Below, in pieces: positions 53,335 through 64,000 of a DNA stretch of 64,000 bases (positions are counted from its first letter, which is position 1; every line of letters starts with the position of its first letter). The stretch spans positions 138,256 through 202,255 of the forward strand of contig NC_077232.1 in the NCBI RefSeq assembly GCF_027887165.1. Reading direction: 5' to 3'. Position numbers and translations under genes: made by a program. The DNA comes from Monodelphis domestica. Its lineage: Eukaryota > Chordata > Mammalia > Didelphimorphia > Didelphidae. The notes under the pieces were generated by a model that searched no databases, was not told where the DNA came from, and saw nothing but the letters and a program-made list of their open reading frames with translations.

Positions 53335-54045
53335 GCTGGTGTTCAGTCCCATCCAGCTCTTTGGGGCTCCCTAAACTGAAGGCCTTCTTTTCTCCTCCGT
53401 CTCTTGAAGTCTGTCCAAGTCCTGTTCACAGCTTCCACACCACTGGCCATCCATCTCCTCCTCTGGCACCCCCTGTCCCTTTTGCCGTCAGTCTTTCCCC
53501 ACATCAGGCCTTTTCCAGCGAGTCCTGTTTTCTCATCATATGGCCAGCATTTGACACCACCGAATGGTGTCAATTCGCTTCTGTGAGTGTTTATGGACTC
53601 ATTTGATCTCGGGGCTGCCCAAGAGACTCTCCAAAGTCTTCTCCAGCTTGGCAGTTCCCAAGTGTTGAGTCTGGTACTCGATTTACAGATTTTCCAGCAT
53701 GATTGCCTCAAATGCAGATGCATCTGATCCCTTCCATCCTGAATGACCACAAGTACACTGTTGGCCAAACAAAACCCACATCGATAATCACCGATGCTGC
53801 TGTCCAGCCAGCGCGCTGACTGACCTAGAGCCAGACGTCCTGGAGAAGCAAGTCAGCGGGCCTTGGGAAGCCCGATTGCAGCTACTCCGAATCCTAAGAT
53901 GCTGTTGGAGCGCTGCTGTGGCCCCTGCAATGGAAATGATCCGTGCACATCCCAGTGCTGAAGAAGGACAACGCCAGAGAAAGTTCGAATTACTGAGCGA
54001 GTGTGCTCATTTCACATAGAAGAGGCTTCGACAGTATGGATATAG
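53335..54045 (-). mobile_element. RTE/BovB-like LINE fragment
   Basis: Contains gtgttcagtcccatccagct and then ccatctcctcctctggcacc, ccgtcagtctttccccacat and caggccttttccagcgagtc. These follow the order and wording of the antisense BovB/RTE 3' ORF region known from ruminants and squamates. The marsupial RTE family is the likely source. No open frame survives. Confidence 0.55.
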
Positions 54046-54084
54046 CCAGCCCCCGCGGGAGTCCTATAGTATTCATCTGTGGCT

Positions 54085-54755
54085 AATAACCTGAGGAGGA
54101 GAAGGGAGCCGAAGGAAATGGGAGAATAATAAAGACTCAGAGACAGCCAGTTGGAAGATATGGGGAGTGACGCGAACACCAAGGAAATATTTTCCACTGA
54201 GAATTAATGGGAAATATGAGGAATAAGAAAACACGAGGGGAGTCACAACTCCTTCATGCCTCCTCTAGACAAGGGAGTCTGAGCATCAGTAGGAAGCATT
54301 AGGGGCGACAGCATTGCTAGGATCAGCAGGAAAAGATAAGACAGAGCGCTAAGAAGATACAGAGAAGTAAGTGAGAGGAGGGAAGAGAGGGAAGAGTAAG
54401 AGTAAGAGAGAGAGAGTTTCACACTGGTTCCCTAGTATTTATTGGAGGTTTTAGGAATGTGTATCGGGAGATGATCCCTGAATCTGTAACATGACATAGG
54501 TTTTAACATTGGTTGAATTGACAATGATGAGATCAAAGAGGTGGAGATTAATCCAACCTGCTTTGCAAATGAATGTAGTCTGAGCAGAGGCAGCTTGGCT
54601 GTCAAGGCCCAGCCCATGAGTTTGCCCTTTGGACTGTCCCTTTCCATACAATGAACATCATGTAATCTGGCCATGTGTTTGGTAAATGAATATCCAGAAT
54701 ACAATGTCAATACATGAATCATCCTTCCCAGATGCTAAGATGCCTGGTATGCTAC
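54085..54755 (-). mobile_element. LTR-type element, second copy
   Basis: About 670 bp that share both ends with the insertion at 13021-14496 (ggaggagaagggagccgaag at the left; cttcccagatgctaagatgc and ctggtatgc at the right) but lack the middle 700-800 bp. A shared gtatttattggagg gives AATAAATA on the minus strand. Confidence 0.5.
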
Positions 54756-57700
54756 AATGGGAAATGAAAAAGACAAGCAGAGGAACGAGAGACCAAATTG
54801 CCAATATTCACTGACATGCAAAAAGCAAGAGAGTGCCAGGAAGACACCAACTTCCTCTTCATTGACGCCACTAAAGCCTTTGACTGAACAGATCACACCA
54901 ACACATGGCAGTTCCTTGAAGATCATCTTACTTGCCTCCCAGGAAACCTGAATGTAGGCCAAGAAGCAACAGGTCAAACCAGTTGTGTTAAAAAAAAAGT
55001 TAAGACTTTCAGTATAGAGAGGGGGAAAGAGAAAAGACCCCCCCTTCCACAAGGTGGAGTACAGGGGAGACAGCAGATATAATGAGTTGGCTCGGAGGGA
55101 GGAGAGGGGGTTTGAAGATTTTCCCCCTTCTGCCTTCCCTCCTTAGCTAAAGCTGCTCTCCCCAAATTGCTCTTGTCCCCCCTCCACCACTTGAGACCAA
55201 AAGGTCTCCCCTTGATCTATTCACTCACACTCAGCTTGGGGAATGGATAACTTTTAATGTCAACTCATTCAGGTAGTACAAAAGGAATAATGGGCAGGGC
55301 AGAATGGGAAAGGGAAGTGGGGAAAGGGGGTCCCTGTCTCTATCTAAGACCCTTTCCCCTCCCTCCTCGAGTTTGGGAGGAACTCGGGCCTTGGCAGCCT
55401 GAGCTCCCCCTGAGAGAAAGTCAGTTGACTCACCCCTGGGCAACAGGAGCTGAGGTAAAGTCTGCTCAGGTTTCTCTTCAGAAAGTCCCTTCAATTGGGA
55501 AGTGTCGGGGGGGGGGGAGGGGAGGTTTCCAGTCACCAGAGAAAAGTGGGTAACCCTCAGGAGAAAGTCTTGCCCCACCTTCGCTCTTCAGCTTCTCAAG
55601 ACCGAGAGCCCCTCACTGCTCTCCCAGCCAGAGTCTTCTCTTCCTCAAGATTCCAAACTCCAGGGCCCCGCCCCCATCGAGGTGACTTTTCTCTAGTGGC
55701 AGCCTCTGTCACACAGTCATGGAACAACTGCTTGGTTCTCAATTGGGAAAGAGTACAACGAGGCAGTATATTGCCACCTTGCCTATCTTATATGCTGAGT
55801 CTATCGTGGGACGCGCCAGGCGGGATGAACCAAAAGCCAGAATTCAGGTCACCTGAAGCAATATGGATAGTCTCCAATGTGCACTCAGACAAGGCAGAAA
55901 GTGAAAAAGAGGACAGTGTAGACGCTGGTGTCCACCTGGAGAAACCCAGAACCACTAATAGTTAGAACAAGCCTTTAATCAGGACGAGAGACGGCGCTCG
56001 TGACAGAGCCAAAGCTCTGGGAACTTTGGGGAGCTGGGGACCGCCAGAGGAGATCTCCCAAACAGCGAAGAACTTGGGGCTCTTCTCTGCCTTTCGGGGA
56101 ACGAAGGGCAGGAAAGTCTAAGTGCACTAGGGAATGGGGAGTCCAGGGCTGGCTCATGGGGGAGAGGCTGATGCTCTACGATGGATACAAGAGGGCCATC
56201 CGGCCACGGGCTTGGCTTCCTGGGAGAAGCCGGTGGTTTCATGGGAGAAACTTGGAAGGCAAACAGCAAGTAAGGCTCGGTAAGGTCCACCTCGCCGGAG
56301 ATGACTGGGGCTTCCAAGGGGTACGGTTCAGGCTGCGACTCCCGAGGGACCGCGGCAGCCTCTGCTTCCACAAAGGCCGCTGACACTGTGGTGAAAAAAC
56401 CCAGATCACCGTGTCGAGGGCCGTCGCTTCCGGCAGAGAGGGAAGAAATGGAAGCGGTGCCAGACGCTGTGTTCTGGGGCCCCCAAAGCCCTGAAGTGAT
56501 GGCTGCCATCGCAGCCTCGGCCCCCGGGCTGGCGTGCTCGAAAGCCGACCCTGATCCGAACCCTTCTCGGGCCTCCCAGAATAACCTTTGGGATCCTAAA
56601 GGAAAGGAAAAAGCCACCAGCTGGCTTCTCCCTCCTTGCGCAGGCGTTTGAGGCAGCCTCTTGGTTTCCTGGTCAACTCGCCTCCTGGGCAGTGAAGCGC
56701 CAGGTATGAGAAGCAAAGCCGGGTGGCGTCGGGAAGGCCGGGCGGGCCCTGGTCCAGCTGGGGTCGGGTCCTACCTTCAAAGATGCTTGGGAGAGGGGCA
56801 TCAGGAAGAGCTGAACTCGAGCAGGGGAGGAAGTCGGGCTCCCCTTGAAGTCCCCCACCGGGGCGGAACCACTCATTACGGGCCTCAGAGATAGTCGGCG
56901 GAACTCGTCGCCCTGCTGAGAAAGTCCGCGTGGTCAGAGCTCGGCTTTTCAGCTGCTAGAGTCCGGCCTTGGAGGGCCCTCGGACAGCAGGGAAGTGCAG
57001 GCTGCTATGAAGGCGGTTAATCCGGACGGGGGCCGGAAGAGCAAAGGAAGGAAGCGCCCAAACTGGCCGCGAGGCTCATTGGAGGACTGCTAAAGGGCAG
57101 CGGACGGACGGCAGACGATGCAGCGGCGCCATCGGGGCTGGGAGCGGTGCAGGAGAGCCGAGGACGGAAGGGCTCGCTGGGCCCTGCTGCGGCCTGAGGA
57201 GCTGCACAGCACAGGGACTGCTGCCAGGTTTGGCGAGCTTCCAGGGCTCGGGAACGCGCATGGGCCGCCCCCCAGCCAGCTAGCAGAATAAGAGCTTGCT
57301 TCCCTGATGGGCTGGACGCCTGAAGAGGCCAAGCTTAGCTCGGGACACCCTTGGGCGACGTGTCTGCGGCTCTCGGAGATCCTTGCTGGGAGCCCTGCAG
57401 GACTCGGGGTCAGCGGCCGGCTGCGTGCTCATCTGCTGGGCTTCTCGCTCTGGCTCTCTTGGGGGGCAGAATCCACCCTTTCCAGTAAAATGAGAAAAGC
57501 GTCACCTGTCCAGCACTTTGGGCAAGAGAGTGTGGAAGGCGCCCCTTGTCTCAGGACTGTCCTTGGGGATGCCCTGAAGGAGGCCCGACGGGCATCTCCC
57601 TCCCCCTTTCCCAAAGGAAACTTTCCCACCCACCTGCCCCGAGGCCTCAAGAGAGGAGGGGCCGGCCCAAGTTCTGTCCCTGTGTGCCCTTCCACAGTCT

Positions 57701-58685
57701 TACTCCAGGGCAGCGGGGGAGACAAGGCAGGAGAGCTGAGCAGGCAAGGGAGCTGCCCTGCTGCCCCTCTTCCCAGCCCTGTCGAGCTGTCCAAGCCCTT
57801 CCCTCAGGGCGTGGGGGAGGGTCACACACATGGCTTGAAGTCGCTCTCCAGGCACTTCCCCTCGGTAAGGTTCGCCAGTGCTGCTCCAGCAATAGGATCC
57901 TTTTCCATCTACTTGCTGCTCCTCATCCCTGCGTGGATCCCCACCCGGGAGCCTTCCACAAGGAACACACAGAAACAGCACAGAAGCCCACCCTGGCGAA
58001 GGCTCTCCCGCTGGGAGGGAGACGAGGAGGACCGGCAGCTCCTTCCACCCTCGTCCTGGAGGGCTCAAGAGCTGCCCCCACATTCTGCCCTGAGGAGGGG
58101 GGGGGGGGGCGCTGCGTAAGCCTCACTTCCTGCTTCTGGAATCTGGTCCCTTTCCCCGCTCAGCCCTCAGGAAGCAGAAATGGCGGGTCTGCCCATCCTT
58201 CGGAGTTGCCCTTGCTGCACCCCTTCCCCGATTCCCTGCCCACATGAGGGCCCCCCAGAGCCAGCCAGACCAGTGAGGGCTGAGGACTCCCCCAGAGCCA
58301 GGCCGCTCGTGCCCTGCCCCGAAGTTCACCTGCGACCCGCCAGGTACCAAAACGCAGGCCTCTACCTAGACGCGTCCCCTCCCCGCGCCCATCTCTGGGG
58401 CTTCCTGCCAGGCCGCTGGGAGAGAGCCGGCGACCCTCAGTCAACCTGCGAGCGGGGCCACAGCGGGGGCCAGGCCGTCCCCCGGAGCCCGCCTTTGAGG
58501 TCTGGCCTGTCTCTGGTCTCCAGGGCGCAGGAGGGGAGGCAGCTTTCGAAGCTGGCTCCGTGGCAGGGGCGAGGGCCAGGGAAGAGGGGAGGGACGGACA
58601 GAGGCCAGCCTGTGACCGGCAGAGGAGGCCCCGTGTGTCTCGGTGTGTCGCTCTGGCTCTCTCGTTCTCAGGGCCAGCAAGATTC

Positions 58686-58862
58686 TTTTTTTTAAGCCCT
58701 CACCTTCCATCTTGGAATCACTGCTGTGGAGTGGTGAGGAACTAGACAATGGGGTAAATAACTTGCCCAGGGTCACACAGCTAGGAAGCATCTGAGGCTG
58801 GATTGGAACCCGGGACCTCCCGTCTCTAGGCCTGGCTCTCAAGCCCCCCAGCTGCCCCCCCA
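58686..58862 (-). mobile_element. tRNA-related SINE, antisense
   Basis: Full-length reverse copy: T-run at 58686, ccctcaccttccatcttgga, then ttgcccagggtcacacagct, and the end cccccagctgcccccc, which is the reverse of the ggcagct start. Confidence 0.85.
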
Positions 58863-60435
58863 GCAAGATTCTTGCCAGAGTTCTTAATCGGCTGATTCTT
58901 CACCTGGAAGATGGGCGAGAGCCAGTGTGGCTTGGGTAAGGGCCCAGGAACGATCCAGGAACTCCAGGAGAAGTGGCAGGAGCAGCAGGGAGGGCTGCGC
59001 GTGCCCCCGGGCCTTGGGCACTTCCCGTCTCTAGGGCTTGTGGAAGACCTGGGCAAAACCTGCTCACGGGGAGGTGCGTCAGCCTCGGGGGCCAGCCCCA
59101 GGCTGGCACACTGGCACGCTGGCACAGGCTCCGGGCAGTGGGCGGTGCCCCTCCTTTCCTTCCCGGTCGCCAGCGGAGTGAAGGAGGGCTGTGGGCTCGC
59201 TCCCGATGCGCCAGGCGCCAAACCAAAGTGGCAGAGAGAGCCTGGGCACAGCTTTCTGGGACAAATGAGTGGGCGCGACGGGCAGCCTCAGGCTGAGCTA
59301 CACCAGCGCCGATCCGGCCTCGGCTCTTGACCCGCACTAAGCAGACAAGCAGCAGCTGGACCCATCGCTCAGGCCTGCCGCACACATCACCAGACCTGGC
59401 TCCGGGTTCGAGAGGGAAGTGCGGGGAGGAGTGTTGGCTGCCACCAGAGCCGGGGTGCTGACTTCATTGTTCTACGCCTGTGAGCCTGCCAGGAAAGCGA
59501 GTCACTCCACATCCGTCTGTCTGTCTTGGGAAGACTCGTGAACGTCGGGTCCTCTCGGGCTGGCCTGCCCAGCATTCCGACTCCCCTGCAGGGGGCCGCG
59601 AGAGGGGGGCGACTGGCCCGAACGCCACATGTTTGGGTGCCTAAAAACAGTTGGACAGAGAACCCCCAAGGGGCAAAGGTCTCTCTGGAGGACGCTGGCC
59701 TCCCCTGGGCAACACGGGAGAAGCTGGCGTGGGCCCCGCAGCAGAGAAGGGGCAACAGTGCCATCTGCGCCCTTCATTGGGGCTATTTGCACCAGTCACT
59801 GACCCCGACAGAGTGGCATTACTTGAGTGTGGAGGCCAACAGCCATTAGGGAGAGGCTTTCCCCCTCCCCCCAGGAGACCCCCTTGTTCCCTCTCTTATG
59901 GGGGGGAGGAGAAGGCAGGCTCTCCCCACAACCCACTGTAGGCACAGCCTGCGGGCAGTCTTGTACGTGCCCCCCTTGGTCCTTGGGGAGAAGCGTTGCT
60001 CAGTGCCATCCTCTGGATCGCCACCAGTGGCGCCCGGCACAGACGAGGGAGGGCAGCGCTCGTTATGGCCTAGAAGCTCTTGGGCTGCCGAAAGCAGAAG
60101 GTCATTCAGACGTCATCTGACTGATTCCTGAGCAAACTGAGGTCCAGGGGACGGCCGGGTCGTAGCCAGAGTCCCGCTGCTCGGCCGGGCTCCTTTCTCC
60201 TCCCTTTTCACCAATTGGGCAATACAGTTGTTGAGCTCAAGGCCCGTCTCTCGTCAGCTAGACTTTGCCTCTTTGGGAGGCCCCCCCACAGTCCTGGCCC
60301 GTTTCTGGAGTGAAATGGAACAAGTCCAAACCTGCCTTCCCTAAAGTGCTTTAAGATAGCTTTCGTGCCCCCTGAATCTCCTCTTGGCCAAGCTAAACAT
60401 ACCTCATGCTCCCCTGATGCGCCTTGACTCTAGAC

Positions 60436-60649
60436 CAGTGATGGCAAAACTTGTAGAGGCTGCGTGCCCAAACTGCAACCCTCACGATGCCTGGGATCCC
60501 ATGCCTTATCCTGACAGGGGAGGGAGGAAGTGCTCCCATTGGCTGCTAGGCAGGGGGATAAGAGAAGTGGGAAATGTCCTCGCGCAGGTGGAGGGGGGAG
60601 CATCCCCCTCCTGCATGCTCCAGCACACGTCACAGGCTCGCCAACACTT
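60436..60649. mobile_element. second non-autonomous hAT element
   Basis: Starts cagtgatggcaaaacttg and ends gctcgccaacactt, the same terminal motif as the element at 49068. It shares the internal phrase gtgcccaaactgcaac. The left flank is ctctagac, the same 8-mer that flanks the other copy on its right. The right-hand duplication is not preserved. Confidence 0.55.
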
Positions 60650-61799
60650 CCTGCCCTGGTTACTCTCCTTTGGGCTCTCTTCCCAAGCCATGGGACCCAG
60701 AACTGTAGGCATGGGCCAATAAGGGTCCAGCCCTTGAAATGGGCACAGAAAGTCTCTGCCAACTTTTCTCCTAACCACATGGAAACTCTGGGGAGTTGGT
60801 TTCCAGCTGTGGAAACTGCCCAGATTACTGCCACGGCATCCCATTTGTCTTCCTGTCCCAGGACATTTTCTCCTCTCTTCCCCAAGTGACCCCTCTGAAG
60901 CTCTGATCTATCTCCTCAGTACACTCCAGTGGCTCCTGGTTGCCTCTAGGATCACGAGAAATTTCTCATTTTAGTTCTAAAAGTCCCTCCTAATCTTGTC
61001 CCAACCAATCTGCTCTCTGAGATCCAGACAAACCAGCCTTCTGTGCCTTTGTATGGGCTTCCCTCCATGCCACGCTCTGTGCCACCTTACGGAGACCCTC
61101 TTCCTTCAAGGTGCACTTGCAGGACCACCTCTGGCAGTCACTCACGCCCTCGTGGGAACGTTTGCCCTGTTCATAGTTCTTCTCTCACTATGTGTTGTGG
61201 CCCTGGGCCGGGCCTCACCCATCCCCAGTGGTGTCTTCTTGAAAGGAGGGCTTGCTGCCTTCACTGGCTGCACCCTCAGGCCCTGGTGCTGACCCAGCTG
61301 GGCGCAGGAGGTGCCTTGATGGCCAAAGCCTTCCCACTGGCTGCAGGGCAGGAAGTCTCCAGAGCGGCTGAACTGGAAAGGAGCTAGAGATGATGAAAGG
61401 CTTGGCCCAAGCGCTTCTCTTAACCTGACTTTCGGTTCTGAATTTGACCCCTTCCTTGGCCCCGTGCTGGGAAAGGAGGAGAAACTGGCCCGCTGGTTCA
61501 GGCAGCCCGAACCTCCACATTCGGTCGAGTCTCACTCTTGGAGATGCCCGGGCCACAGCACGGCAGCCCCTTCTGTCCTCCACTGCCTCCCGAAGGATGA
61601 CCAAGCTCATGTTCATCGTTCCCGTGGCATCCTCGGCTTCAGGATTTGGCCTTCCCGTGAAGACTGATCTCCGTGCCATCCCAGGGACTCCCTCAAGTCT
61701 TCTCCAGAACCCCAGGCCCAAAGCTTTGCAGGATAACACTCAGTTTACCTCATAGTCTGCCATGGTCAGGGTCCAGCCTCACTCGCGACTCCAGGGTTC

Positions 61800-62720
61800 C
61801 TAACAGGTGGCGAACGATCAGTCAAAATAAATAAAATAAATAACAAACCGAAGACAGCTTAATCATTATGGCCATGGGACTGCTTTGCATCTCTGAGCTG
61901 CTCCCCATCCCGATGTCTGATCTTTATTTTTATACCCATTTTCTTGGCACACAGATACATTAAGAGAGATAATTGGAAAAGTGATACATTAACTTTTAAC
62001 AAATCACTTGATTAACATTCTATATTCTTATATTGTGATTACAGACAGAATAAAGGTTTCACACAAGATAAACGATTTCTGTCACAGGTGGCTTAATTTT
62101 CTCATTACCCTGTGAGAAGTTTTGAGCTTACAAACAATCAAGAAAAATTACTTGTTGCTTTTAATAAAATGGAATAATTAATCAGACGTTCTTAGAAGAC
62201 AATTCAACAATCATATCATCGATGCTGAGGGGTCTGGGGACACAATTCAAATTTAGACGGGTGGCTTCTAGGGAGTTACTGATTTGTGTGATCGAGTCAC
62301 TGAGGCATACCGAAGCTTGATGTTCTTGTACATATTGTATGGGCCTCTATGATTGCTTTGTGTGCTGGCTTCATGAGAATACGTTTCTGTGAGTGGGAAA
62401 GTTCTGGCCTTGGCCTGTAGCTGTGGTTTTACTGGGAATTATGTGCCTAAGTAAAAGTTAACCCACAGTAGTCTTTTGGGATAGGGTTTGAGGGTCTGGT
62501 CTTTTGGGGATGTTTTAGAGAATTAGGGTACAGGCATTTGCTCTTGCATTATTCCTTCTGAGACTGGGGGGAGCAGTAATCATGTCAATTCCACGGGTAA
62601 GGGATATTGATCAGAAAGGTCATGCCAGGGGGATAGAGCAGGCAAGGACCCACTCTGTGGTCTCCCCAGCTACCACGTGTGACTCTGTCAAGGTGTCGTG
62701 GACTGATGGCTTCCAGCAAT
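61800..62720. other. AT-rich island of unknown origin
   Basis: About 0.9 kb of AT-rich DNA inside a GC-rich region, opening with aataaataaaataaataaca. No frame above about 70 codons crosses it. The sharp change of composition suggests an insertion, possibly a decayed LTR element, but I recognise no ends. Confidence 0.4.
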
Positions 62721-64000
62721 AGTCTGACTCTCATGAGCTTGCGTGGCTGTCGGGAAAGCCGTGGCCTTGCCCCTCTGGACCTCTGGCAGCAGGGGGATAA
62801 TGTCACGGGCGTTCTGTGTCCTCTCCAGGGTTGCTACGGCTTTCCCTCTGAACTTCCTGGCTGCGGCATGGTCTGCAGAGATCTTTGAAGGCCAGAATAT
62901 CAGTCTGCCTCTGCTTCCAGCTCATCTGTACCTGGAAACCAGGCGTGCCTGCACTGGGCCTCTCCATCCCCAGGGCTCCAAGCAGGACTGGGCAGGGCTT
63001 TTCTTCCCCTGATGGGACTGGCACCTGGACTGGCTCCATCGTGCTGCTCCGAGTTCCGATGTACTCCATCACGATCCTGTACCATGGGGTACCCCCCATC
63101 TAGTTCTCTCTCTCTCCTTGGCCACCTCCCGCGAGGATGCTTTCAGCTGCCAGATGCGGGGCTGGGAGGGCTAGGTCTTCCATTTGGGCCCATTCCGTGG
63201 CCAGGTATGTGTCTGGGAGCACGTGGCCCCCGTGTTTCTTCTGGGTTCACTTTTTTCTGAACCTTTGCTCTGAAACTGGAGGGGCCAGGCGGTTCGAGGG
63301 AGGCAGCCCTGGTGGCTACCCCACTGGGGAGGAAAGCCTTGGAGAGGACGCAGAGATGGTCACCCCAAGGCTGAAGTTGCTTCAGGAAGGGAGAAGCACT
63401 GGCTGGGAGTCCCACAAAGCGCTAGCCCCGAGAGCCCGCCCCGCAGAGGGCTCGTGAGCTCAGAGGGAGAAGGGGACGTCAAAGGGCCTGGGACCTCCCT
63501 CCTGGCCTGGGGTCTTTGCGGAAGGCCCCTCTGCTACAGCCCAGAGCAGTTCAAGCGGTCCACGGCCCACTCGGGAGCTGCAGTGCGGAAGAGACCCGGA
63601 GCCGGGCAGCGGAATCTCCGCTGGCCCAGGGCCGAGCTCCGAGGGCCTCCCCTTATCTGGCCTCTGCTCGGCTTCCCCGCATTCCACCCCACCCAGAGCT
63701 GCAGAGCAGAAACAAAGTCCTGGGAGAGGGGCCAAGCTCTTACAGAACAGCTGGCCGGGCCGGGCTCCCGAAGGGCCTCACTGGGCAGCCTGGGCTGCAG
63801 GTCTCCTGTGCTGGAGGCCCCCTGCCCGCCCCCACCCAGCGCTGAGAAGACTGGCCCAGAGCCGGAAAAGGAATCGAGGGGCTGCGAGCAGCCGCCAAAG
63901 TCCCGGCCTGTCACAGGCTGTGCTGGGGGTCAGCGCAGGGAGAGGCTGCCCGGCTGCCAGGCCAGCTCCCTCCCCCCAGGGCCGCGCGGGCAAGAGGAAG

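Larger units (their letters stand above)
55000..61800. other. gene-free GC-rich interval
   Basis: No recognisable gene. A 245-codon open frame on the minus strand (56716-55979) and a 270-codon one on the plus strand (57307-58119) show no domain. One SINE (58686-58862) and one hAT element (60436-60649) are the only assigned pieces. B4GALNT4, the next gene in human, is not visible and may lie beyond the window. Confidence 0.6.

Noticed and set aside
57307-58119. 270-codon plus-strand open frame
   Set aside because: No domain, no splice context, and overlapping open frames on the other strand; best explained by GC content.

Overview
This is a vertebrate nuclear genome window, almost certainly from a marsupial. 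The protein-coding genes are mammalian and intron-split. The interspersed repeats are a marsupial-type L1, a tRNA-related SINE whose body reads 'gtgaccctgggcaagtcacttaa', CORE-SINE/MIR-like pieces, an RTE/BovB-like LINE and small hAT elements. Gene order matches human 11p15.5: SIRT3 (-), PSMD13 (+), COX8B (-), PGGHG/ATHL1 (+), IFITM5 (-), one IFITM1/2/3-like gene (-). There are no bacterial, CRISPR or phage features.

Layout. Bases 1-24431 hold SIRT3 on the minus strand. I could chain seven coding exons with matching splice phase, including an exon at 23350-23536 that links the presequence exon to the sirtuin core; the last few residues are unresolved. Its 13-kb intron 2 (10198-23349) is AT-rich and filled with L1, SINE and LTR-type insertions. 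A 235-bp GC-rich interval with three CCGGAAGT boxes separates the SIRT3 and PSMD13 start codons and is a bidirectional promoter. PSMD13 (24667-30165) has 13 exons encoding 376 residues. Its intron 5 uses a GC donor and is almost entirely a 19-bp minisatellite. COX8B (30322-30845) follows tail-to-tail and is intact. NLRP6, which lies between PSMD13 and PGGHG in human, is not seen. PGGHG (33569-36983) has 13 exons encoding 683 residues and ends tail-to-tail with IFITM5 (37732-38372). A second IFITM gene lies at 44242-45636.

Bases 46000-64000 contain no gene I can support. They hold L1, RTE, LTR-like, SINE and hAT remnants, a large inverted pair of (CTTT)n/(GAAA)n tracts, and an AT-rich island near 62 kb. 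An orphan CpG-rich block with an NRF1-type site lies at about 39.1-40.6 kb.

The genes do not form one pathway. They are a conserved syntenic block: mitochondrial deacylation (SIRT3), proteasome lid (PSMD13), cytochrome c oxidase (COX8B), collagen hydroxylysine deglycosylation (PGGHG), bone mineralisation (IFITM5) and antiviral membrane defence (IFITM). I found no undescribed system. The most interesting points are the SIRT3 linker exon, the minisatellite GC-AG intron, the conserved IFITM5 -14 position, the divergent short IFITM protein, and the apparent absence of NLRP6.
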